Assembly: GCA_012797935.1 (NCBI GenBank) | Contig: JAAZOC010000069.1 | Coordinates: forward strand, 1-24,228 | Source of the DNA: Candidatus Microgenomates bacterium | GTDB lineage: Bacteria > Patescibacteriota > Dojkabacteria > SC72 | DNA length: 24,228 nt | Direction: 5' to 3' | Shown here: positions 1 to 6,610 of the stretch, in pieces | Layout of the letters: the number at the start of each line of letters is the position of its first letter | Numbering within the stretch: position 1 is the first letter of the stretch | Notes under the pieces: model-generated | Told to the model about the DNA's origin: nothing | Databases searched by the model: none | Seen by the model: only the letters and a program-made list of their open reading frames with translations | Program-made: the position numbers and the translations under genes

Positions 1-681
1 GCAGGTTTCTTTTTGTTGTCTTTCTTTGTTTCTGTATTTTTCTTTTTTACAATTGAAAAGAAGTACAAATGGTTACCTACTCTACTCTTCTTCTCTTCTT
101 CTCTTGTTCTTTTTACATTCTCAAGAATAGTAATTTGTCTTTTTGGTTTAAATCTTCTTGTTCTCTTTATTTTGTTCATTAGAAAAAGAAAGTTATTCTT
201 CTCATTTACCCCACTTCTTTTTATTGAAAGATTTGTTAATCTTTTTACTGGTGGAGATACGAGTGCATTAGATAGGGTTAATCTTTTCAAATCAAGTATT
301 TCTGTTTTTAAAGAAAATTGGTATATGGGAACAGGAATGGGAAGATTTGTAAAAGCTATGGAGGATTTTGTCCCAAGAACTGCTAGTGGTATACAACTTT
401 TGCAACCAGTTCATAATGTTATTATGCTTCTTCTTACAGATTTGGGAATTTTTGGATTTGTTTCTTTTGTAATACTTTTTTACAAAATATGTGTTTTAAA
501 TATAAAGAAAGTAAATATTGGAGTGATTGCTATAACCAGCTCTCTCTTTGTTATTTGTATGTTTGATCACTATTTGTTATCTTTGCCTCAGGGTTTAATA
601 TTGATGGGGATTTTCTTTGTTCTTTTGTTTGAAGTCTCAAAGATTCTGAATTATGCAGAAGATGATGTAGACAAGTATTAA
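1..681 (+). CDS. O-antigen ligase/polymerase family membrane protein (5' end cut by window)
   Basis: The reading frame is open from base 1, so the N-terminus lies outside the window. A TTG at 13 is probably not the true start. The visible C-terminal 226 residues hold several hydrophobic membrane segments and two features of the O-antigen ligase (Wzy_C) family. One is a TFSR motif just before a membrane helix. The other is an extracytoplasmic loop with GTGMGRF, then proline and a PVHN motif, followed by a helix with a DLGIFGF pattern. Such proteins join or polymerise lipid-linked glycans on the outer face of the membrane. It ends with TAA and overlaps the convergent antiporter gene by 45 bases. 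Whether it is a ligase, a polymerase or a protein glycosyltransferase cannot be told from this part. Confidence 0.75.
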   Translation, partial: AGFFLLSFFVSVFFFFTIEKKYKWLPTLLFFSSSLVLFTFSRIVICLFGLNLLVLFILFIRKRKLFFSFTPLLFIERFVNLFTGGDTSALDRVNLFKSSISVFKENWYMGTGMGRFVKAMEDFVPRTASGIQLLQPVHNVIMLLLTDLGIFGFVSFVILFYKICVLNIKKVNIGVIAITSSLFVICMFDHYLLSLPQGLILMGIFFVLLFEVSKILNYAEDDVDKY

Positions 682-1545
682 TCCTATCCCCTCACCTTTA
701 GAAATCAATTTCTTTCTTCCAAGTATTGCAAATATATAGAATACAAGAATTGCTAAGACTAAGAAGAATATATCAAGTGAAAACTCTCTCATATCAAGAG
801 TTTTAAAAAAAGATGAAAGCCCTGGGATTAGAAGTATATTTATCATTGTTGCACCTAATATGTTGCCAAGGCTAAGTTGTAGGTTCCCTCTTTTTATCAC
901 AGTAAGGCAAGTCACTAGCTCAGGAAGAGATACCCCTATTGCTAGGATAAAGAAGCCAACAGCGGTTTGAGATATACCGAATTCCACAGATGCTGATACT
1001 AAATTATCTACACATAATCTACCTGCAACTATTAGTAGTACAAAGGAGAGGGTTAGATATATTAGATTGAATTTTGTATCACTTTTTACTGTTATTGTAT
1101 GGTTGTTTTTACTTGCAAAGAAAACAGATATTAAGAGTATGGTTACTGTTATTATTCCCATTATCCATGTTATTTGGAATTTGAATATAACTAGTAAGAG
1201 TAAGAAAATAATAGACGAGCCTAGTGTTACTGGTATGTTCTTCTTCACATCAATTTCGCTAAGTTTGTATTTTGAGAAAAGAGCTAAAATACCAAGTAAA
1301 AGAGATACATTTACAAGTGCACTTCCAATGAATGTTGAAATTGTAATTTCTTGATGATTTGTAATTGTTGAGTATATACCAATGACAATATCTGGCAGTG
1401 AAGTACCAAGAGATATTAATGTAAACCCTATTAAGAAGCTACTAATCTTTATTTTTTTTGCTAATGCTACTGATTGATCTATGAACAAATCTGCAGATTT
1501 AAGTAGTACAGATAAAGAAATTAATGATATTAGTAGATAGATCAT
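637..1545 (-). CDS. Calcium/cation antiporter (CaCA family, YrbG-like)
   Basis: A 302-residue integral membrane protein with about ten hydrophobic segments and the internal alpha repeats of sodium/calcium exchanger-type antiporters. The first repeat has GTSLPD at residues 47-52 and GSALVN further on. The second has GVSLPELV at about 204-211 and GNILGATMIN at about 227-236. These segments bind the cations. The acidic residue of the first repeat is Asp, where Glu is usual. The second keeps Glu209. I start it at the ATG at 1545 because the frame upstream runs through tRNA-Ser. The ATG is 28 bases past the tRNA, so it may be read from the tRNA promoter. It is the only gene here ending in TGA. If TGA were sense, it would run on to a TAA at 595-597. 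The ion transported is not shown. Confidence 0.88.
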   Translation of the reverse strand: MIYLLISLISLSVLLKSADLFIDQSVALAKKIKISSFLIGFTLISLGTSLPDIVIGIYSTITNHQEITISTFIGSALVNVSLLLGILALFSKYKLSEIDVKKNIPVTLGSSIIFLLLLVIFKFQITWIMGIITVTILLISVFFASKNNHTITVKSDTKFNLIYLTLSFVLLIVAGRLCVDNLVSASVEFGISQTAVGFFILAIGVSLPELVTCLTVIKRGNLQLSLGNILGATMINILLIPGLSSFFKTLDMREFSLDIFFLVLAILVFYIFAILGRKKLISKGEGIGLILVYIIFCIIQNL

Positions 1546-1573
1546 ATTTTTAGCAGTTTGTATATGTACGAGA

Positions 1574-1660
1574 CGGAGAGAGTGGGATTCGAACCCACGG
1601 TATAATTTCTTATACGCACGCACTCCAAGCGTGTCCTTTCGACCGCTCAGGCATCTCTCC
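1574..1660 (-). tRNA. tRNA-Ser (anticodon GGA)
   Basis: The reverse strand folds into a class II tRNA of 87 bases. The acceptor stem is GGAGAGA with TCTCTCC and discriminator G. The anticodon stem is CACGC/GCGTG with loop TTGGAGT, giving anticodon GGA for TCC/TCT serine codons. There is a long variable arm, and the T arm is GTGGG-TTCGAAT-CCCAC. No CCA is encoded (the next bases are TCT), so it must be added enzymatically. It begins two bases after tRNA-Arg and is probably cut from the same transcript. Confidence 0.96.
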
Positions 1661-1662
1661 AA

Positions 1663-1739
1663 TGGCGTACCTGGCCGGAATCGAACCGACAACCTACTGC
1701 TTAGAAGGCAATTGCTCTATCCTATTGAGCTACAGGTAC
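1663..1739 (-). tRNA. tRNA-Arg (anticodon TCT), CCA encoded
   Basis: The reverse strand gives a normal 77-base tRNA including CCA. The acceptor stem is GTACCTG/CAGGTAC with discriminator G. The anticodon stem is ATTGC/GCAGT with loop CTTCTAA, so the anticodon is TCT and it reads AGA/AGG, the favoured Arg codons in this AT-rich genome. The T loop is TTCGATT. It is the first gene of a two-tRNA unit. Confidence 0.96.
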
Positions 1740-1750
1740 ATAACAGAAGC

Positions 1751-1759
1751 ATTCTATCA
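1751..1759 (-). promoter_or_regulatory. Extended -10 promoter of the tRNA-Arg/tRNA-Ser unit
   Basis: On the minus strand the bases read TGATAGAAT, an extended -10 (TGn + TAGAAT). Its predicted start point lies near 1744, about five bases before the mature 5' end of tRNA-Arg. I see no clear -35 element. Confidence 0.6.
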
Positions 1760-1781
1760 ATAATTGTGATGAAAATAAAGG

Positions 1782-3611
1782 CTAAAGAACTTCTTTTATT
1801 TCTATTAACACAGCACCTTGTCTTCTTGGGAAGTGTTTAAATGTATCTGGAAAATTCTCAGGTTTAAACTCTACCTCCGTTTGTTTGTCGGAGAATACTA
1901 AGCTCTTTAAATATTCATTACCATCTTTCCAGTTCATTGTTTTAACCTTGTTTATTATCTCCTCTTTGTTTACCTTAGGTTTGACTGATCCCTTCGCAAC
2001 TAATTTGATCTTAATACTATCTTTCTTATCTTCTACAACAGAAACTGTTTTCTCAATATCATCACCTAGAGCTAATTCTAAGTCTCTATCACTTTCGAAG
2101 AGATTTTTATCTATAGCATCTTGAGTTAACATTTTTGCAATACCCTCATCGAATCCATCTTTAAGGAAATATTTTGCAGTACTTTTAGTTTTTATTGAAA
2201 GATTAACATCGCCAGCTTCTGTCCCAACAGCTTTGTCTGTATTTGTACTGTCCTTGTCTACCTCACTTGTTATTGAATCTGCAATTATTTCCCAACCACC
2301 ACCCTTCTCTTTCAATTCTTGTTCTCCTTCCTCAAATGCAATTTTTTGAAGTTCTTCAACACCTGCTGTTACATCTGCCTGTGAAAGAACAGTATATTGT
2401 TCCTTTGAACCACCACTAAAAGCCCCACTACTATTCATTGCATATACCTCATTTGCAGAGAAACCTTGTACAGTAAAGTGCTGGCCAGAAGAAAGATTAT
2501 ATTCTTCCCCTACTTCAATTGCAGTTACAGAAGCCTCCGCAATATTGTTACACTCAACTGATGTTGCAGCATCTAATTTGAAAGATTTGCCTGAAGAAGA
2601 AGAAACAATGACATGGCCCTGTGGTAGTGCAATTGCAGAAATATTTGTACAACCTCCTACTTTTACATATGCAATATTAACCTTTCCTTTTGCCTTCTCT
2701 CCTCTGAATGCTGTTCCTGTTGCTTTTATATTTGAAGATCTTGATTTCTCAACAGTTTCTGTCTTTACTGGAATTTTTGAATTTTCAAAATCAACAGCTT
2801 TAATATTTTCATCTCCTGTAAACACTTTCTCAATATTTGCTTCTTTTGCTTCTACATATATTCTTATTTTTACAAAAGGTGCTGTGTTGTAATATATGAC
2901 TAGTGAAAGTATTGCTACTACAAGAAGTGATATGCCAACGAGAGGGGCAAATTTTTTAACTTTTGTTGGATATTGTATTTTTTTAAAAATGGAGCCAAGC
3001 TTATTAAGTACAGGTGATACCTTATTACCAACACTCTTTAGAACTTCGGTATTCCTAATTGGTGCTTGTTGTACCTTTGGTGTTTCTTCTACCTTTTCAA
3101 TATTGGCTTCTTCCCCACTTTCATTTATGTCTTCATCAAATGTAATTAAGATGTCTTCTTCTTTTTCTGGAATACTTCTACTTTGTTCTATCGCAGTATT
3201 TATTCTTTCTTGAAATGGAGTATTTGTTTTTACTTCTTCCTTATCTTGTTCTGCTACTTTTTCTATCCTCTTACTTCCATGTGGATTGTATCTTCTTGCT
3301 CTGTTTATCATTTCTTTTTCCCACATCTCTTCCGTTGGATAGTTTGGTGTATCTATGGTTGTTAAACCTGCTAAATTTGCATTCCTTATACCTGTTGGGT
3401 TTTTAATGATTTGTGCTATTACAGATTTGTCTCTTTCGTCTGCGGTTTCAAGTATGACTTTGAGGTTTATTGGGCTAATTAAAAGATCTGATTCTTCTGC
3501 AAATGTAACAAGAATTCTCTCATTTGAAGAATCTAATATCCCACTAACAATATCTGTTAATTCATCGTCTTTCCCAATTACTATTTTTGTTATTTTTTTA
3601 TCTTCCTCCAT
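1782..3611 (-). CDS. Single-pass membrane protein with baseplate-J-like exterior domain
   Basis: 609 residues in three parts. Residues about 1-100 form a cytoplasmic alpha/beta domain (start ITKIVIGKDDELTDI). I know this type from the N-terminus of Patescibacterial proteins annotated baseplate J/gp47. Residues 105-220 are an acidic, probably disordered linker. One membrane helix (about 222-241) precedes a large exterior domain rich in Ser, Thr and Val, containing ATGTAFRGEKAKGKV and VEVGEEYNLSSG-like segments as in those proteins. The ATG overlaps the end of the upstream FtsA-like gene by 14 bases, so the two are translationally coupled. The GGAGG at the start lies inside codons 2-3 and is not a ribosome site. 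It ends with TAG. There is no phage context. The function is unknown. A surface or cell-division assembly with its neighbour is an inference. Confidence 0.7.
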   Translation of the reverse strand: MEEDKKITKIVIGKDDELTDIVSGILDSSNERILVTFAEESDLLISPINLKVILETADERDKSVIAQIIKNPTGIRNANLAGLTTIDTPNYPTEEMWEKEMINRARRYNPHGSKRIEKVAEQDKEEVKTNTPFQERINTAIEQSRSIPEKEEDILITFDEDINESGEEANIEKVEETPKVQQAPIRNTEVLKSVGNKVSPVLNKLGSIFKKIQYPTKVKKFAPLVGISLLVVAILSLVIYYNTAPFVKIRIYVEAKEANIEKVFTGDENIKAVDFENSKIPVKTETVEKSRSSNIKATGTAFRGEKAKGKVNIAYVKVGGCTNISAIALPQGHVIVSSSSGKSFKLDAATSVECNNIAEASVTAIEVGEEYNLSSGQHFTVQGFSANEVYAMNSSGAFSGGSKEQYTVLSQADVTAGVEELQKIAFEEGEQELKEKGGGWEIIADSITSEVDKDSTNTDKAVGTEAGDVNLSIKTKSTAKYFLKDGFDEGIAKMLTQDAIDKNLFESDRDLELALGDDIEKTVSVVEDKKDSIKIKLVAKGSVKPKVNKEEIINKVKTMNWKDGNEYLKSLVFSDKQTEVEFKPENFPDTFKHFPRRQGAVLIEIKEVL

Positions 3612-4836
3612 TTTTTACTTCATTATCATATACAAATTTTGCTAGAGATGCAGGAGTTATATCAAAAACATTTCTTAATTCTCCACTATCATCTTTTATA
3701 TTATCAAGTTTCTCTGGTGTAAAGAACTCTATTTTGGGAACTACTGAGAAAGGAAGGAATTTTTTCCAAGGGAATTCTAGCATTACTTCTCTAATCTCTG
3801 GTAACAAAGAGCCACCACCACAAATGTATATTTGATTTGGGAATGTAGTGATATCATCGCAGTAAGACATTGCAGACTTAAGTGTTTTCATCCAAAGTCT
3901 TGCAACTGGGTATACAATTTTCTGAATATCTCTAGAAAGGTCTTTAGAAAGTTCTTTCTGGGAATATTTAATTTTTCTTTGTTCTGCTATCCTGTAATCT
4001 ATTTCGAGTGCTTTAGCTATTTCTTTTGTAAAAGTTCGACCTCCAAATGCAAACATTTTCGTTTCTAGAACATTGCCTTTTTCTACTACTGCAATATCAG
4101 TTGTTCCTCCACCGATATCTATGAATATTCCTGAGAAATCTCTATTTGAGGATCCAGAAAAAGCTCTCGCTACTGCAAATGGTTGAGATACAATTCCTAA
4201 CACATTCATTCCTAATTCTGCAGCAACTTTCTTTAAGGCTTCTACATATGTTTTAGGTGCGAATGATGCATAGTAATTTAGTTTTACATCTCTACCTTTG
4301 TACCCTATTAATGAATCTACTGGCATTCCACCTATTTCTAACCCTGTTTTAGTTATATGTAATATTTCAATATCCTCATTTGTTAGTCCTATTCTCTGGC
4401 CAAGATCTTCTTTCCCATTAACTTCTATCTTGTTTTCAATCTGTTGAATTATCTTTTCTTGCTCTTTTGGAGTTACTTCCTTTTCATAGTTTTCTTCTCT
4501 TTGGTAGTTAACAACAATGGAAACTCCTTGTATATATTCTCCTGCTATCCCCATCACTACATTCTTAGGATATTCCTCTCCTGCTAATTTCTCTGTCAAA
4601 GACGAAATTGAAAGACGACAATTTTCAAGTACTGTATCAAGGTTGGTAATTATCCCACTTCGCATTGCATGTTGCTGTTGTTCTATTCTTGAGACTTTCG
4701 ATATTTCTACACCAAGATTATCTACAGTAAAAAGCATACTTTTTAGCATTTCAGTACCAATATCAAGGGCGACAACATTATCGTCCTTTGTTAATGGTTT
4801 CTTTGGTGTTTTGCTCAAGAAAGGCAGATTGAACAT
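3598..4836 (-). CDS. FtsA/PilM-like actin-fold ATPase
   Basis: 412 residues from the chosen start. The actin-family nucleotide motifs are present: DIGTEMLKS (about 25-33) as phosphate 1, DIGGGTTDIAVV (about 240-251) as phosphate 2, and GGGSLLPE near residue 348 for adenosine. The stretch GIITNLDTVLE followed by VVMGIAGEYIQG resembles the SHS2 (1C) subdomain of FtsA. FtsA tethers FtsZ to the membrane, and PilM, of the same fold, organises pilus assembly with PilN. No C-terminal amphipathic helix is obvious. An earlier in-frame ATG at 4851 lies inside the -10 element, so I start at 4836. It is followed at once by the membrane baseplate-J-like gene, the likely partner. FtsA-like fits better than PilM-like, but I give no symbol because the PilN/PilO genes are elsewhere. 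Confidence 0.82.
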   Translation of the reverse strand: MFNLPFLSKTPKKPLTKDDNVVALDIGTEMLKSMLFTVDNLGVEISKVSRIEQQQHAMRSGIITNLDTVLENCRLSISSLTEKLAGEEYPKNVVMGIAGEYIQGVSIVVNYQREENYEKEVTPKEQEKIIQQIENKIEVNGKEDLGQRIGLTNEDIEILHITKTGLEIGGMPVDSLIGYKGRDVKLNYYASFAPKTYVEALKKVAAELGMNVLGIVSQPFAVARAFSGSSNRDFSGIFIDIGGGTTDIAVVEKGNVLETKMFAFGGRTFTKEIAKALEIDYRIAEQRKIKYSQKELSKDLSRDIQKIVYPVARLWMKTLKSAMSYCDDITTFPNQIYICGGGSLLPEIREVMLEFPWKKFLPFSVVPKIEFFTPEKLDNIKDDSGELRNVFDITPASLAKFVYDNEVKNGGR

Positions 4837-4841
4837 GCTAA

Positions 4842-4850
4842 AGTATAGCA
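4842..4850 (-). promoter_or_regulatory. Extended -10 promoter of the FtsA-like gene
   Basis: The minus strand reads TGCTATACT, an extended -10 ending five bases before the ATG at 4836. The first possible ATG (4851) overlaps the TG of this element, so it cannot lie on a transcript made from here. Initiation would be leaderless or nearly so. Confidence 0.6.
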
Positions 4851-4865
4851 TATTTAGTTGATGTT

Positions 4866-6548
4866 TTAGATAACTGCGATCAAAATGATTGGTTCTCTTT
4901 CTGTCCTTTTGTATATCAATTTGGAAAGGTTCTTTTCTAAGCTTTTCTTTAATTCTTCTTCCTCGTATTTATTTCTTTGAATGCTATCTCGTACCCATTC
5001 TCTATGCGTGTCAAATATACAATTTTGGATCTCATTTAAAAGATTCTGAGAATTCTTGAAATATATGAATCCTCTTGAAAGGAATCTTGGTCTTCCTAAT
5101 ATCTTTTTTGTTTTAGAGCTAAGATTTAAGATTACTGTAAAAATACCAAACTCAGAAAGTTGTTTTCTATCTTTTAGAACTATATCGCCAATATCTCCTA
5201 CTCCTAAGCCATCAATCAATATTGGTTTGGACTCTATTTTAGTACCTCTCTTCCAATATCTACCATTATATTCCCATGTCTGACCATCTTCAGTTAAAAA
5301 TATCTCATCTGATCTAAATCCCCATCTTTGAAGATTTAGTTTATTAAAGTATCTGAATGTTAAGGAACCATGTACAGGCATTACATTTTTAGGTTGAGTT
5401 AAATCTAACATCGCCTTAATGTCTTCTTGGTTTCCATGTCCAGTTGAGTGTATCTTCATATTCACAGAATCTTTCATCAAATCTGCACCTAGAGATATTA
5501 ATCTATCTGTTACTTTTTCTATCTTTGTAATATTTTCTGGAATTTCAGATGAAGACATTATTACTAAATCACCCTTTTTTATCTTGATGAATTTATGCTC
5601 GTTTAGAGAAATTCTATTTAAAGCTGCAAATCTTTCACCTTGACTACCGGTACAAAGAATGAGTATCTCGTTATCTGGATATTTATTAATGTCTTTATCT
5701 TTTATGAATATACTGTCATCTACATTTATGTACCTATTCTCTCGAGCTATTAAGATAGCCTGATCAAGACTTCTACCAGAAAGTAATACCTTTCTCTTTG
5801 TCTTTTGTGCTATTGATATTAGAGAGTAAAGTCTAGTAATCAAAGATGAAAATGCAGAAACAATTACTCTACCGTTATATTTTGAAATTATTTCTTCTAG
5901 ATTTGTTGAAATCTCTGTCTCAGATGGAGCCTTACCAGGAACTGTAGCATTTGTACTCTCCATTAATGCTAAATCTATTTTTCCTTTTAACTTACTTAAT
6001 TCTTGGTAATCAGATTCTGGTTCATTTGCAGGTGATGTATCAAATTTAAAATCTCCAGAGAAAAACAAATTTCCATTTGGTGATTGCAAAAATATTGAGA
6101 ATGCATCTGGAATACTGTGATTTATTCCAATGAATCTAGCTCTAAAGTTTTTACCAATATTTACATCAGTTCTCCTATCTACCCCATATATCTTAACTCG
6201 TTTATCCATTTTGTACTCTCTCATTTTTAATTCGATGAGAGATTTTGCAAAACCACCTGCATATATTGGAGGATAGTCTAACTCTGGAAGCATCCATTTA
6301 AGAGCACCAATGTGATCTAAATGCCCATGGGTTATGAGTATTGCTTTAATTTTTTTCTTATTCTTTTTTAAATATCGAGTATTAGGAATTAAATAGTCGA
6401 TACCATACATTTCTTGACCTGGGAAAGAATACCCAGCATCTACTATTACAATCTCATTATCATATTCTACAAAGTTTGAATTCCTTCCAATCTCTGATGT
6501 CCCTGAAAGTGTACAAAGTTTTAATGTGTGTCTATTATTATTGTTCAT
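4866..6548 (-). CDS. rnj: Ribonuclease J
   Basis: 560 residues, full length for the family. RNase J is a metallo-beta-lactamase/beta-CASP nuclease acting as a 5' exonuclease and endonuclease in mRNA decay and rRNA maturation. The metal motif HGHLDH is at residues 74-79. NHSIPD (about 143-148) and SGDFKFD (about 164-170) supply further ligands. The beta-CASP part has CTGSQGE, and HSTGHG plus MPVHGS complete the catalytic centre. The C-terminal domain follows, ending in YKRTEREPIILIAVI. An ATG three codons upstream (6557) overlaps the -10 element, so I start at 6548, which begins MNNNNRHTLK. It is divergent from valS and alone in its transcription unit. Confidence 0.95.
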   Translation of the reverse strand: MNNNNRHTLKLCTLSGTSEIGRNSNFVEYDNEIVIVDAGYSFPGQEMYGIDYLIPNTRYLKKNKKKIKAILITHGHLDHIGALKWMLPELDYPPIYAGGFAKSLIELKMREYKMDKRVKIYGVDRRTDVNIGKNFRARFIGINHSIPDAFSIFLQSPNGNLFFSGDFKFDTSPANEPESDYQELSKLKGKIDLALMESTNATVPGKAPSETEISTNLEEIISKYNGRVIVSAFSSLITRLYSLISIAQKTKRKVLLSGRSLDQAILIARENRYINVDDSIFIKDKDINKYPDNEILILCTGSQGERFAALNRISLNEHKFIKIKKGDLVIMSSSEIPENITKIEKVTDRLISLGADLMKDSVNMKIHSTGHGNQEDIKAMLDLTQPKNVMPVHGSLTFRYFNKLNLQRWGFRSDEIFLTEDGQTWEYNGRYWKRGTKIESKPILIDGLGVGDIGDIVLKDRKQLSEFGIFTVILNLSSKTKKILGRPRFLSRGFIYFKNSQNLLNEIQNCIFDTHREWVRDSIQRNKYEEEELKKSLEKNLSKLIYKRTEREPIILIAVI

Positions 6549-6555
6549 AGTTCTC

Positions 6556-6583
6556 ATTATATCAGATATTTCTGTGATATAAT
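6556..6583. promoter_or_regulatory. Symmetric divergent promoter between rnj and valS
   Basis: A perfect 9-base inverted repeat, ATTATATCA and TGATATAAT, with a 10-base centre. Each arm is an extended -10 (TGATATAAT) pointing outward. The minus arm ends seven bases before the rnj ATG at 6548, predicting a leaderless mRNA. The plus arm predicts a start near 6590, giving valS a 21-base leader without a Shine-Dalgarno sequence. Confidence 0.7.
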
Positions 6584-6610
6584 TGTGGAATCTTAAAATA
6601 CCGGCAATTT

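Noticed and set aside
13..15. TTG start for the O-antigen ligase-type gene
   Set aside because: The frame is open to base 1 and still hydrophobic. The visible protein is only the C-terminal part of the family.
1546..1692. Upstream extension of the antiporter frame by 49 codons
   Set aside because: It translates tRNA-Ser and part of tRNA-Arg. The ATG at 1545 begins a normal first membrane helix.
1782..3611. Phage or tailocin baseplate island
   Set aside because: The protein has a central membrane helix and an FtsA-like partner. No tail, sheath, spike or other phage genes are near.
6549..6557. First ATG of RNase J
   Set aside because: It overlaps the TATAAT hexamer. The second ATG coincides with the predicted +1.
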